Source: Rhizobium mesosinicum (GTDB lineage Bacteria > Pseudomonadota > Alphaproteobacteria > Rhizobiales > Rhizobiaceae). Taken from it: a DNA stretch of 64,000 nucleotides. Location: assembly GCF_019511345.1 (NCBI RefSeq), contig NZ_JAEUAK010000014.1, forward strand, positions 89,476 to 153,475, in the 5' to 3' direction. The notes below the pieces were generated by a model. The model was not told the DNA's origin, did not search any database, and saw nothing but the letters and a program-made list of their open reading frames with translations. Position numbers and translations under genes: made by a program. Shown here piece by piece: positions 7,773 through 16,756 of this stretch; within the stretch, counting starts at the first letter, position 1, and every line of letters starts with the position of its first letter.

Positions 7773-8880
7773 CGCAGTAGGCTTCGCCCTTCAGGCAGGC
7801 AGTTTCGACGCATTGGAAGGCTGGAGGGATGACGATCCCTCCAGCCTTTTTGAAGTGATGGCTACCTGTCGCCGTTATATTTCAGAAACAAAACCTTATC
7901 GTACCGGATCGCTGGGGCTGAGTTCAGCTGATCTCCTTCCGTTGTTGGAAGAAGCAAAGGCATTTCGTCCGTCTTCCGCAGAGCAAGCACGTGCCTTTTT
8001 TGAAAAGCATTGTCAGCCGTTCCGGATCGTCCGGGCCGACGGCGCCAGCGGTTTCGTCACCGCCTTCTACGAACCCGAAATCGAAGTTTCAGACAGACAG
8101 GACGCGACGTACCGTTTTCCGATCTACCGACGCCCGAACGACCTCATCGACCTCGATGATCAAAATCGTCCGGCCAAGCTCGATGGCTCCTACGCATTCG
8201 GGCGCTTGCGTGACGAGCTGATCGATGCCTATCCGGATCGCCGTGACATCGATAAGGGCTATCTCGAAGGCCGCGGTCTGGAGATTGCGTGGACGAAATC
8301 GAAGGTCGATCTTTTCTTTGTCCACGTGCAAGGCGCTGCCCGGTTGCGCTATCCGGATGGCAGACTGGGCCGCATCACCTACGCCGCAAAAGCCGGTCAT
8401 CCATTTTCGGCGATCGGCAAGCTACTGATCGACCGCGGGGAGATCGACCGCGCGAAAATTTCGATGCAGTCGATCCGTGCATGGCTTGCCGCTCACCCGG
8501 ACCAGATCGATGAAGTCCTCTGGCATAACCGGTCCTATATTTTCTTCCGGGAAACGCCGGTCGACGATGCAAATACAGGGCCGATCGCCGCCGCGAAAGT
8601 GCCCCTGCTCGCGGGGCGTTCGCTCGCTGTCGACCGCCTGATCCATACTTTCGGTTTTCCGTTCTTCATCCGCTCTGAAAGCCTGACGCACCTTGATGCC
8701 GGCAAGCCGTTTCAACGACTGATGCTGGCGCTGGATACCGGTTCGGCAATCGTCGGTCCCGCTCGCGGCGACATTTTCACCGGTTCGGGCTATGATGCAG
8801 GAGAGTTGGCGGGAACGGTACGCAACGATGCCGATTTTGTAATTCTCATCCCCAATGCCGCTGCAGCGAGGTTCCTCTGA
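7765..8880 (+). CDS. mltA: MltA-type lytic murein transglycosylase
   Basis: MltA cleaves the MurNAc-GlcNAc bond of peptidoglycan with formation of 1,6-anhydroMurNAc. The 371-residue protein has the MltA beta-barrel domain in the middle and the C-terminal 3D domain. Its LALDTGSAIVGPARGDIF block carries the family's conserved Asp residues. From the chosen ATG (8-base overlap with timA) there is no signal peptide or lipobox, unlike the E. coli lipoprotein. Export may use another route or the start may be misread. The longer frame from 7660 lies inside timA and offers no signal either. Confidence 0.88.
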   Translation: MSDAVGFALQAGSFDALEGWRDDDPSSLFEVMATCRRYISETKPYRTGSLGLSSADLLPLLEEAKAFRPSSAEQARAFFEKHCQPFRIVRADGASGFVTAFYEPEIEVSDRQDATYRFPIYRRPNDLIDLDDQNRPAKLDGSYAFGRLRDELIDAYPDRRDIDKGYLEGRGLEIAWTKSKVDLFFVHVQGAARLRYPDGRLGRITYAAKAGHPFSAIGKLLIDRGEIDRAKISMQSIRAWLAAHPDQIDEVLWHNRSYIFFRETPVDDANTGPIAAAKVPLLAGRSLAVDRLIHTFGFPFFIRSESLTHLDAGKPFQRLMLALDTGSAIVGPARGDIFTGSGYDAGELAGTVRNDADFVILIPNAAAARFL

Positions 8881-9449
8881 TGGCGAAGGACCGCAAGCTC
8901 AGCGCAGACGAGAGAATCCTCTGGGGCAAGGTTGCCCGCAGTACCCGGCCCATGCCCGGCAAGACGGATGAACTGATGGCCCTCGATGCCTTCCTGGCGG
9001 AGGCTGAAGCGGCCGCCGAACAAGAAAAGGCGGAGAAGCAGAAAACGGCCAAACCGGTTCCGCAGCAAGCAATGGCCCAGACACCCGCCAAACAGCCCTC
9101 GGGCGTCCACCATCCGCTGGAGCGGCCGGTCAAGCGCAAGATCGCTAAAGGCAAGCTGGCGCTGGAAGCACGGATCGATCTTCATGGCATGGTCCAGAGT
9201 GAGGCGCATTCCTTCCTGCTCGATTTCCTGATCCGCGCGCATGAACGCGGCATGCGGCATGTCCTCGTCATTACCGGCAAGGGCAGCTCCATGGGCAGCG
9301 AAGGCGCGCTGAAGCGCGCGGTGCCGCTCTGGTTCTCCAAGCCGGAATTCCGTTTTCTGATTTCGTCCTACGAACCTGCGGCCCAGCATCACGGTGGGGC
9401 GGGCGCTCTCTATATCCGCCTCTCGCGGCGGGCCGGGGAAACGTCGTGA
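8880..9449 (+). CDS. Smr domain protein
   Basis: This 189-residue protein has a low-complexity Ala/Glu/Lys-rich N-terminal half and a C-terminal Smr domain of the kind found at the end of MutS2. The LDLHG-type motif is RIDLHGM (about residue 98) and the TGKG motif is ITGKGSSMGSEG (about residue 130). Smr domains are nicking nucleases or nucleic-acid binding modules. The start overlaps the mltA stop by one base and the stop overlaps the next gene by 4 bases. The substrate is unknown. Confidence 0.88.
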   Translation: MAKDRKLSADERILWGKVARSTRPMPGKTDELMALDAFLAEAEAAAEQEKAEKQKTAKPVPQQAMAQTPAKQPSGVHHPLERPVKRKIAKGKLALEARIDLHGMVQSEAHSFLLDFLIRAHERGMRHVLVITGKGSSMGSEGALKRAVPLWFSKPEFRFLISSYEPAAQHHGGAGALYIRLSRRAGETS

Positions 9450-9823
9450 CGCCGTTTGCCGAAGCAGTTCGCAAGCTGCGCGCCCGTAAGGGCGTGACGC
9501 AGAAACAGATGGCTGCGGCGCTCAATGTCTCGCCCGCCTATCTCTCGGCGCTGGAGCATGGAAAGCGCGGTGTGCCGAGCTTCGATCTGCTGCAGCGGAT
9601 CTCCGGCTATTTCAACATCATCTGGGATGAGGCCGAGGAGCTCTTCCTCGTTGCCGGCTCTTCCGATCCGCGTGTGGTCGTCGATACTTCCGGGCTGCCG
9701 CCCGAATATACTGAATTTGCCAATCGTTTGGCCAAGCGAATCCGCAGCCTTGACAGCGACGATATCGCCCGGTTATCGGCGCTTCTTGAAAATGGCGGCA
9801 AAGTGGACGGAAAAGCGTCATAA
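9446..9823 (+). CDS. XRE-family helix-turn-helix regulator
   Basis: The 125-residue protein has a classic XRE/Cro HTH over residues 5-60 (LRARKGVTQKQMAAALNVS, then YLSALEHGKRG). The C-terminal half is unassigned and may dimerise. It starts with GTG in a GTGA overlap with the smr gene. It sits directly upstream of the gyrB promoter region, and this smr-xre-gyrB order is typical of rhizobia. Targets are unknown. Confidence 0.88.
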   Translation: MTPFAEAVRKLRARKGVTQKQMAAALNVSPAYLSALEHGKRGVPSFDLLQRISGYFNIIWDEAEELFLVAGSSDPRVVVDTSGLPPEYTEFANRLAKRIRSLDSDDIARLSALLENGGKVDGKAS

Positions 9824-9858
9824 TCCCCTGATTTATGCCTTGTTTTAGAGACTTGCCA

Positions 9859-9886
9859 TTGGGAACTCGCTGCAAAAAACCTATAT
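9859..9886 (+). promoter_or_regulatory. candidate gyrB promoter
   Basis: TTGGGA (9859-9864) and CTATAT (9881-9886) are separated by 16 bases in the 133-base gap before gyrB, giving a leader of roughly 65 bases. The match is moderate. Confidence 0.35.
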
Positions 9887-9956
9887 TCGACATTGAAAAA
9901 GCCGGTGATTCGCAAGGCGCGCCGTTGCTGACGACAACAGGGAAAATCTCGACAGA

Positions 9957-12392
9957 ATGACCGATGCACCCGCGACGGAAAACGGCGTAAACACCGAGTA
10001 TGGCGCAGACTCCATCAAGGTCCTGAAGGGCCTCGATGCCGTGCGCAAACGCCCCGGCATGTATATCGGCGATACCGACGACGGCTCGGGCCTTCACCAC
10101 ATGGTCTATGAAGTCGTCGACAACGCGATCGACGAAGCGCTGGCCGGCCACGCCGACATAGTCACCGTTTCGCTCAACCCGGATGGCTCTGTGACCGTGA
10201 CGGATAACGGCCGCGGCATTCCGACCGATATTCACAGCGGCGAAGGCGTTTCGGCAGCTGAAGTCATCATGACCCAGCTCCATGCCGGCGGCAAGTTCGA
10301 CCAGAATTCCTACAAGGTCTCGGGCGGTTTGCATGGCGTCGGCGTTTCGGTCGTCAACGCACTCTCCGTCTGGCTGAAATTGAAGATCCGTCGCCAGGGC
10401 AAGATCCACGAGATGAGCTTCACCCATGGTGTCGCAGATGCCCCTCTGACGGTAACAGGCGAGGCCGGCAACGAGACCGGCACGGAAGTGAGCTTCATGC
10501 CGAGCTCAGGAACCTTCACGATGACGGAGTTTGACTACGGCACGCTCGAGCACCGCCTGCGCGAACTCGCCTTCCTCAACTCAGGGGTCCGCATTCTGCT
10601 GACGGACAAACGTCACTCCGATATCAAGCAGGAAGAGATGGTTTACGACGGAGGTCTTGAAGCCTTCGTTTCCTATCTCGACCGCGCCAAGAAGCCGCTC
10701 GTCGAAAAGCCCGTGGCGATCCGCGGCGAGAAGGATGGCATTACCGTTGAAGTGGCCATGTGGTGGAACGACAGCTACCACGAGAATGTGCTCTGCTTCA
10801 CCAACAACATTCCCCAGCGCGACGGCGGCACGCATATGGCAGGCTTCCGTGCCGCGCTGACGCGCCAGATCACCTCTTATGCCGACACATCCGGCATCAC
10901 GAAAAAGGAAAAGGTGACGCTAACCGGCGACGACTGCCGCGAAGGCCTCACTGCGGTTCTTTCGGTCAAGGTACCTGATCCGAAATTCTCTTCGCAGACT
11001 AAGGACAAGCTCGTTTCGTCGGAAGTGCGCCCGGTCGTCGAAAGCCTGGTCAACGAAGCGCTCAGCACCTGGCTCGAAGAACATCCCGGCGAAGCCAAGG
11101 TTCTCGTCGGCAAGGTCGTCGAAGCCGCTGCCGCCCGTGAAGCTGCCCGCAAGGCGCGCGAGCTGACGCGCCGTAAGGGCGCGCTGGATATCGCCTCGCT
11201 GCCAGGCAAGCTGGCCGACTGCTCCGAGCGCGATCCAGCCAAGTCCGAAGTCTTTCTCGTCGAGGGCGACTCGGCAGGCGGTTCGGCAAAGCAGGGACGC
11301 TCGCGTGAAAATCAGGCGATCCTGCCGCTGCGCGGCAAGATCCTCAACGTCGAACGTGCCCGCTTCGATAAGATGCTGTCGAGCCAGGAAATCGGCACGC
11401 TCATCACCGCGCTTGGCACCGGCATCGGCAAGGATGAGTTCAATGCCGAGAAACTGCGCTATCACAAAATCATCATCATGACGGATGCCGACGTCGACGG
11501 CGCCCATATCCGTACACTGCTGCTCACCTTCTTCTTCCGCCAGATGCCGGAACTGATCGAGCGTGGCCATCTCTATATCGCTCAGCCGCCGCTCTATAAG
11601 GTCTCGCGCGGCAAGTCGGTGCAATACGTCAAGAATGAAAAGGCGCTGGAAGATTATCTGATCGGCCAGGGGCTGGAAGATGCGGCGCTGAAGCTCGCCA
11701 GCGGCGAAGTTCGCGTCGGGCAGGATCTGAATGAAGTCATTCATGATGCCCTGCGCCTGCGCGCGCTGCTCGACAATCTGCATTCGCGTTACAATCGCGC
11801 CGTCGTCGAACAGGCGGCGATCGCCGGTGCCCTTAATGCCGAACTCGTCAGCAATGCCGACCGCGCCCAGGAATTGGCGAGTGAAGTCGCCAAGCGGCTC
11901 GATATCATCGCTGAGGAAACCGAACGCGGTTGGGAAGGTAACCTCACCAGCGAGGGCGGCATTCGTCTGGAACGCATGGTTCGCGGCGTCAAGGAAGTCA
12001 TCGTGCTCGACATGGCGTTGATTGGCTCCCAGGATGCCCGTCTTATCGATCAGCTGACGCCACGCATGAAGGAAATCTATCAGACGCCCCCGGCACTGAG
12101 CCGGCGTGATGGCGATGTCGAAATTTCCGGCCCGCGCGCTCTTCTTGATGCGATTTTCGCCAGCGGCCGCAAGGGGCTGACGATGCAGCGCTACAAGGGT
12201 CTCGGCGAAATGAATGCCGAGCAGCTCTGGGAAACGACGCTCGATCCGAATGTTCGCTCGCTGCTGCAGGTCAAGGTCAGCGATGCGACCGATGCCGACG
12301 GTCTTTTTGCCCGCCTCATGGGCGATGAAGTCGAACCGCGCCGCGAATTCATCCAGGACAATGCACTGAGCGTCGCCAACCTCGATATCTGA
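9957..12392 (+). CDS. gyrB: DNA gyrase subunit B
   Basis: GyrB is the ATPase subunit of gyrase, which introduces negative supercoils. The 811-residue protein has the GHKL ATPase motifs EVVDNAIDEALAGHA (about residue 50), DNGRGIP and GGLHGVGVSVVNALS. The TOPRIM motifs EGDSAGGSAKQGR and DADVDGAHI and the C-terminal QRYKGLGEMN are also intact. It is monocistronic, with its own upstream gap and a strong terminator downstream. gyrB close to the origin is common. Confidence 0.98.
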   Translation: MTDAPATENGVNTEYGADSIKVLKGLDAVRKRPGMYIGDTDDGSGLHHMVYEVVDNAIDEALAGHADIVTVSLNPDGSVTVTDNGRGIPTDIHSGEGVSAAEVIMTQLHAGGKFDQNSYKVSGGLHGVGVSVVNALSVWLKLKIRRQGKIHEMSFTHGVADAPLTVTGEAGNETGTEVSFMPSSGTFTMTEFDYGTLEHRLRELAFLNSGVRILLTDKRHSDIKQEEMVYDGGLEAFVSYLDRAKKPLVEKPVAIRGEKDGITVEVAMWWNDSYHENVLCFTNNIPQRDGGTHMAGFRAALTRQITSYADTSGITKKEKVTLTGDDCREGLTAVLSVKVPDPKFSSQTKDKLVSSEVRPVVESLVNEALSTWLEEHPGEAKVLVGKVVEAAAAREAARKARELTRRKGALDIASLPGKLADCSERDPAKSEVFLVEGDSAGGSAKQGRSRENQAILPLRGKILNVERARFDKMLSSQEIGTLITALGTGIGKDEFNAEKLRYHKIIIMTDADVDGAHIRTLLLTFFFRQMPELIERGHLYIAQPPLYKVSRGKSVQYVKNEKALEDYLIGQGLEDAALKLASGEVRVGQDLNEVIHDALRLRALLDNLHSRYNRAVVEQAAIAGALNAELVSNADRAQELASEVAKRLDIIAEETERGWEGNLTSEGGIRLERMVRGVKEVIVLDMALIGSQDARLIDQLTPRMKEIYQTPPALSRRDGDVEISGPRALLDAIFASGRKGLTMQRYKGLGEMNAEQLWETTLDPNVRSLLQVKVSDATDADGLFARLMGDEVEPRREFIQDNALSVANLDI

Positions 12393-12405
12393 CCGAACCA
12401 GTCAC

Positions 12406-12444
12406 GAAAAAGCCCCGCAGCTATCAGGCTCGCGGGGCTTTTTA
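12406..12444. terminator. bidirectional terminator gyrB/nitroreductase
   Basis: The inverted repeat AAAAAGCCCCGC/GCGGGGCTTTTT has a 13-base loop and lies between convergent genes. Both strands end in a T run. Confidence 0.85.
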
Positions 12445-12452
12445 TCTGGTAA

Positions 12453-13049
12453 TCAATCGTTTCCGATGAAATGGCCGTTGAAGACGACCTCCGAAAGCGG
12501 CTTGCGCTGGCTCGGAAATTCGCGTTCGCGGTAGCGTTCGGAAAGGATACTCTTATCGGCGATGCGACCGACGGCAATGCCCGCTTCGACCCGGTAGCCT
12601 TCGGGAACACCAAGCTTTTCCTTGATCTCTTCATGCTTGATGCCGCCCATGCCATGGGCATAGAAGCCGGAAATACAGGCCTGCATGGCAAGATGGCCCC
12701 AGGCCGTGCCGGCATCGAAAGAGTGCGTATAGCTTGACCGTCCCTCGCTGCGAGGGCCGTTGAAGCTGCGCGAGACCACGAAGATCAGCGCTGAAGCATT
12801 CTTCGCCCATTCCTGATTGGATTCTACGAGCAGGCTCACGAACTCTTCCCAGTGCTCGGAGCCTTTCAATGCGTAGAGGAAGCGCCATGGCTGCATATTC
12901 GAGGAGGATGGCGCCCAGTGCGCGGCGTCGAGCAGGGTCAGAAGCTGGGTTTCTTCGATAGTCTCGCCGGTAAAGGCGCGTGGCGACCAACGCTCGAGAA
13001 ACATCGGGTCGATGGGGTATTCGGATTCGCGGCTGTTGGCTTTCGTCAT
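12453..13049 (-). CDS. nitroreductase family protein
   Basis: The 198-residue protein belongs to the FMN-dependent nitroreductase fold (NfsA/NfsB and YdgI-like). Visible features are the N-terminal RWSPRAFTGETI, the FMN-contacting WAPSSSNMQPWRF near residue 45 and a C-terminal GIAVGRIADK. Such enzymes reduce nitro compounds or quinones with NAD(P)H in the cytoplasm. I chose the ATG at 13049 because the extra upstream residues lack family similarity. It is divergent from the glutathionyl-hydroquinone reductase gene. The substrate is unknown. Confidence 0.88.
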   Translation of the reverse strand: MTKANSRESEYPIDPMFLERWSPRAFTGETIEETQLLTLLDAAHWAPSSSNMQPWRFLYALKGSEHWEEFVSLLVESNQEWAKNASALIFVVSRSFNGPRSEGRSSYTHSFDAGTAWGHLAMQACISGFYAHGMGGIKHEEIKEKLGVPEGYRVEAGIAVGRIADKSILSERYREREFPSQRKPLSEVVFNGHFIGND

Positions 13050-13243
13050 GCTGGCTTCCGGAAGTTGGCGATGGATGGAGGATTCCATTGCGGAGATCAC
13101 TTAAGTGATATTCCCGTGCTCGCTTGCCTGGCAAGCAAAGTTTGGTCACGGCCAGTGCACAATCTGTTTCCAGAAATTGGCCTTACGCGCGCGAAGAACT
13201 GTCGGTAAAGCAGCGTCAAATCCGGTTGGTCAGGAGATGCGGC

Positions 13244-14197
13244 ATGCTGGTGAATGGGAAATGGACCGAGGACTGGCAGCCAGTCCAGGCAAAGGACGAG
13301 AAGGGTGGTTTCGTCCGCCAGATATCGAGCTTCCGCAACTGGGTGACACCGGATGGCAGCGCAGGTCCGACGGGTGAGTGTGGTTTTAACGCGGAAGCCG
13401 GACGCTATCATCTTTACGTCGCGTATATCTGTCCCTGGGCTTCGCGCACGCTGATCGGCCGCAAGCTCAAAGGGCTCGAGGACGTCCTCTCGGTTTCGAT
13501 CGTTGAACCGGCGCTCAGCAAACAGGGCTGGCGTTTTGGCGATTATCCGGGCGCTACCGCCGATGACCTGAATGGCGCCACTTACATGCATGAGATCTAC
13601 ACGAAAGCGGATTCCGGCTTCACCGGGCGCGCGACGGTGCCGGTTCTGTGGGACAAGAAGCGCGGCACCATCGTCAACAATGAATCCTCCGATATCCTGC
13701 GCATGCTGAACAACGGTTTTGGTGATCTTGCCCATGGCGACATCGATCTCTATCCGGCTGCTCTGCGCAATGAAATCGATGCGTTCAATGACCGCATCTA
13801 TCCGTCCCTGAACAACGGTGTTTATCGTACCGGCTTTGCGACGACCCAGGTCGCCTATGAAGAGGCTTTCGCGGAAGTTTTCGCTTGCCTGGACTGGATA
13901 GAACCGCAACTCGAAGGACGCAGTTTCCTCTTTGCCGACCATCCGACGGAAGCCGATATCCGTCTTTTTGTCACGCTGGTGCGTTACGATGTCGCCTATC
14001 ACGGTCTCTTTAAATGCAATCTGCGGCGTCTGTCCGACTACGCCAATCTCAAGTCTTTCTGCCGGCGGATGCTGGATTGGCCCGGCATCGCCGAGACCGT
14101 GAATTTCGATCACATCAAGCGCGGCTATTATTCGATCGAGAGCCTCAATCCCACGCGGATCGTTCCGGTCGGACCGCAGCTCGCCGAAATTTTCTAG
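13244..14197 (+). CDS. glutathionyl-hydroquinone reductase (omega-class GST-like)
   Basis: The 317-residue protein matches the YqjG/PcpF type of omega-like glutathione transferase, which reduces glutathionyl-hydroquinones. The signature active-site cysteine is in YICPWASRTL (CPWA, about residue 62), and the C-terminal all-helical GST domain follows from about residue 170. I chose the ATG at 13244, preceded by CAGGAGA; the frame is open upstream without similarity. The divergent nitroreductase suggests a shared quinone or xenobiotic role, which is inference. Confidence 0.9.
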   Translation: MLVNGKWTEDWQPVQAKDEKGGFVRQISSFRNWVTPDGSAGPTGECGFNAEAGRYHLYVAYICPWASRTLIGRKLKGLEDVLSVSIVEPALSKQGWRFGDYPGATADDLNGATYMHEIYTKADSGFTGRATVPVLWDKKRGTIVNNESSDILRMLNNGFGDLAHGDIDLYPAALRNEIDAFNDRIYPSLNNGVYRTGFATTQVAYEEAFAEVFACLDWIEPQLEGRSFLFADHPTEADIRLFVTLVRYDVAYHGLFKCNLRRLSDYANLKSFCRRMLDWPGIAETVNFDHIKRGYYSIESLNPTRIVPVGPQLAEIF

Positions 14198-14288
14198 CCG
14201 GCGTACCGCTTCCGGGGAAAGTCATAATGACACCGATGAATAATTCGTTCATAGGTGGCGCACCCCGCATTCCATGAGGAGGATATTC

Positions 14289-15131
14289 ATGAAGCTGATG
14301 CGCGTTGGAGAAGCGGGCCGCGAAAAGCCGGCCCTGCTCGATGCCGATGGCAAGATCCGCGATCTTTCTGCCTATGTCGCCGATATCGGCGGCGAGGCGA
14401 TCACGCCGGCGGGTCTTGCAAAGATCGCCGCCCTTGATCGGAAGAGCCTGCCCGAACTGGCGCCCGGCCGGATTGGCGCGTGCGTTGCCGGCACCGGCAA
14501 ATTCATCTGCATCGGCCTGAATTACTCCGATCATGCGGCTGAAACCGGCGCGACCGTGCCGCCCGAGCCCGTCATCTTCATGAAGGCAACGTCGGCGATC
14601 GTCGGCCCGAACGACAATGTCCAGATCCCGCGCGGTTCCGAAAAGACCGACTGGGAAGTCGAGCTCGGTGTTGTCATCGGCAAAACCGCGAAATATGTGA
14701 GCGAAGCCGAGGCCCTGGATTATGTCGCTGGCTACTGCGTCTCCAACGACGTGTCCGAGCGCGCCTTCCAGACCGAGCGTTCCGGCCAGTGGACCAAGGG
14801 CAAGTCCTGCGACACCTTCGGGCCGATCGGCCCCTGGCTCGTCACCAAGGATGAGATCGAGAATCCTCAAAACCTCGGCATGTGGCTCAAGGTCAACGGG
14901 CAGACAATGCAGGACGGCTCCACCAAGACCATGGTCTATGGCGTCGCTTTCGTCGTGTCCTATCTCAGCCAGTTCATGTCCCTGCAGCCTGGTGACGTCA
15001 TTTCTACCGGCACGCCTCCGGGTGTCGGCATGGGCATGAAGCCGCCGCGCTTCCTGAAGGACGGCGATGTCGTCGAGCTCGGTATCGAAGGTCTCGGCAC
15101 TCAGAAGCAGCTCTTCGTAGCGGATCGTTAA
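14289..15131 (+). CDS. fumarylacetoacetate hydrolase family protein
   Basis: The 280-residue protein has the FAH-fold catalytic domain: FICIGLNYSDHAAE (about residue 72), the metal-binding DWEVELGVVIGKTAK and the loop VSNDVSERAFQ. The C-terminal ISTGTPPGVGMG block is also present. Relatives are ureidoglycolate lyases, acylpyruvases or 2-keto-hydratases, so the substrate cannot be fixed. The ATG at 14289 follows a strong AGGAGG site. A terminator follows. Confidence 0.9.
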   Translation: MKLMRVGEAGREKPALLDADGKIRDLSAYVADIGGEAITPAGLAKIAALDRKSLPELAPGRIGACVAGTGKFICIGLNYSDHAAETGATVPPEPVIFMKATSAIVGPNDNVQIPRGSEKTDWEVELGVVIGKTAKYVSEAEALDYVAGYCVSNDVSERAFQTERSGQWTKGKSCDTFGPIGPWLVTKDEIENPQNLGMWLKVNGQTMQDGSTKTMVYGVAFVVSYLSQFMSLQPGDVISTGTPPGVGMGMKPPRFLKDGDVVELGIEGLGTQKQLFVADR

Positions 15132-15171
15132 CTGTTTTTCCGGCTGAAAAGCTTAAACTTTGTGCATTAAG

Positions 15172-15206
15172 ATAATGCCGGGATCAATTTTCCGGCATTT
15201 TTCTTT
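15172..15206 (+). terminator. terminator after FAH gene
   Basis: The inverted repeat AATGCCGG/CCGGCATT is followed by a T-rich run, about 40 bases after the stop. This is a standard intrinsic terminator. Confidence 0.75.
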
Positions 15207-15337
15207 TGGACTGTAATGTTATGTTGCTGTGCAACAAAAACCTGTTAGCCTGCGTTGATGTGCCAGCGTTAACGGAAAGAACCCGGTGCCCTTCAATTGG
15301 CGCCGTCTTTGCCGGATAGAGAAAGGTGGCGCCCTTC

Positions 15338-16612
15338 ATGTTCTACCAACTTTATGAATTGAACCATGCAGCGTTGGCTCCCTTCCGCGCTGCAGCCGAT
15401 ATGATGCGTTTTGCCTATGCCAATCCGCTGAACCCCTTCTCGCAGACTCCGATCGGCCGCACCATTTCGGCCAGCCTCGAAATGTTCGAGCGCACGACGC
15501 GCCGTTATGGCAAGCCGGAATTCGGGCTCAACGAGACCGTCATCGACGGTAGGAAGGTTACGGTTCGCGAGGAAGTGGTCTGGACGCGCTCCTTCTGCAG
15601 TCTCCTGCATTTCTCCCGCGATGTGCCGGCCGGCCATAACGGCGATCCGCGCATCCTCATCGTCGCACCCATGTCCGGCCACTATGCGACACTGTTGCGC
15701 GGCACTGTCGAAGCTCTTTTGCCGAGCGCCGATATCTATATTACCGACTGGGTCGATGCCCGCATGGTGCCGATGACGGAGGGGACTTTCGACCTTTCCG
15801 ATTACATCGACTACGTCATCGAAATGCTGCATTTTCTCGGCCATGACACGCATGTCATTGCCGTCTGTCAGCCTTCCGTTCCGGTGCTGGCCGCCGCCGC
15901 AATCATGGAAGAGGCCAGGGATCCGCTCGCTCCGTCGTCGATGACGCTGATGGGTGGTCCGATCGATACCCGCATCAACCCGACTGCCGTCAACAAGCTT
16001 GCCAAGGAGCGCCCGCTCGAATGGTTTGCCGATAACGTCATCATGAACGTCCCCTGGCCGCAGCCTGGCTTCATGCGTCCTGTCTATCCGGGCTTCCTGC
16101 AGCTTTCCGGTTTCATGTCGATGAACCTCGATCGGCACCTGATCGCCCACAAGGAGTTCTTCATGCATCTCGTGAAGAACGACGGCGAACCGGAAAAGCA
16201 CCGCGATTTCTACGATGAATATCTCGCCGTCATGGACCTCACCGCGGAATTCTATCTGCAGACCGTCGAGCAGGTCTTCATGAAACACGCGCTGCCGAAG
16301 GGCGAGTTGATGTATCGCGGCAAGCGCGTTGACCCCGCTGTGATCCGTAATGTGGCTTTGCTGACGGTCGAAGGCGAGAACGACGATATCTCCGGCGTCG
16401 GCCAGACTCAGGCTGCGCAGGCGATCTGTGTAAACATCCCTGAGGAGATGCGCATGCATTACTTGCAGCCGGATGTCGGCCATTACGGCGTCTTCAACGG
16501 CTCTCGCTTCCGCCGGGAGATTGCACCTCGTATCGTTTCCTTCACGCGCCAGCATTCCCGTGCGAAGAAACCGGCGGTCCAGCGCGTCATTAAAGGCGGC
16601 AAATCGGCGTGA
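15338..16612 (+). CDS. phaZ: intracellular polyhydroxyalkanoate depolymerase
   Basis: PhaZ mobilises stored poly-3-hydroxybutyrate granules. The 424-residue alpha/beta-hydrolase has the intracellular-type lipase box with a Cys nucleophile, AVCQPS (about residue 180), instead of GxSxG. The C-terminal VGHYGVFNGSRF holds the catalytic His. I used the ATG at 15338 with AAAGG upstream; a GTG four codons earlier directly abuts that site and is less likely. It stands alone, about 200 bases after the previous terminator. Confidence 0.92.
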   Translation: MFYQLYELNHAALAPFRAAADMMRFAYANPLNPFSQTPIGRTISASLEMFERTTRRYGKPEFGLNETVIDGRKVTVREEVVWTRSFCSLLHFSRDVPAGHNGDPRILIVAPMSGHYATLLRGTVEALLPSADIYITDWVDARMVPMTEGTFDLSDYIDYVIEMLHFLGHDTHVIAVCQPSVPVLAAAAIMEEARDPLAPSSMTLMGGPIDTRINPTAVNKLAKERPLEWFADNVIMNVPWPQPGFMRPVYPGFLQLSGFMSMNLDRHLIAHKEFFMHLVKNDGEPEKHRDFYDEYLAVMDLTAEFYLQTVEQVFMKHALPKGELMYRGKRVDPAVIRNVALLTVEGENDDISGVGQTQAAQAICVNIPEEMRMHYLQPDVGHYGVFNGSRFRREIAPRIVSFTRQHSRAKKPAVQRVIKGGKSA

Positions 16613-16622
16613 GTTAGGAAAT

Positions 16623-16680
16623 GCTGATTTAACATCAGCGATTCAAGGCGTTATCCGATTTAACCTCAAATCGCCTTGAA
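16623..16680 (+). repeat. two adjacent hairpins between phaZ and the DUF2852 gene
   Basis: The first hairpin is GCTGAT/ATCAGC with a 5-base loop (16623-16639). The second (16642-16680) pairs TTCAAGG with CCTTGAA around an inner CGATTT/AAATCG stem. No T run follows, so these are not classical terminators; they could be processing or attenuation structures. Confidence 0.5.
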
Positions 16681-16756
16681 GGCCGGTTCAACGGTAACCA
16701 TCTGTTTTTTCAGCGCTCGGCATCCTGTCGGGTGCTGAACGCGAGGATACCGCACG

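Noticed and set aside
10920..11783. 287-codon antisense frame in gyrB
   Set aside because: It is a mirror of the gyrB reading frame, which is certain.
15293..16555. 420-codon open frame antisense to phaZ
   Set aside because: It mirrors a clear PHB depolymerase. Long antisense frames are expected in high-GC DNA; it has no recognisable domain and no ribosome site.
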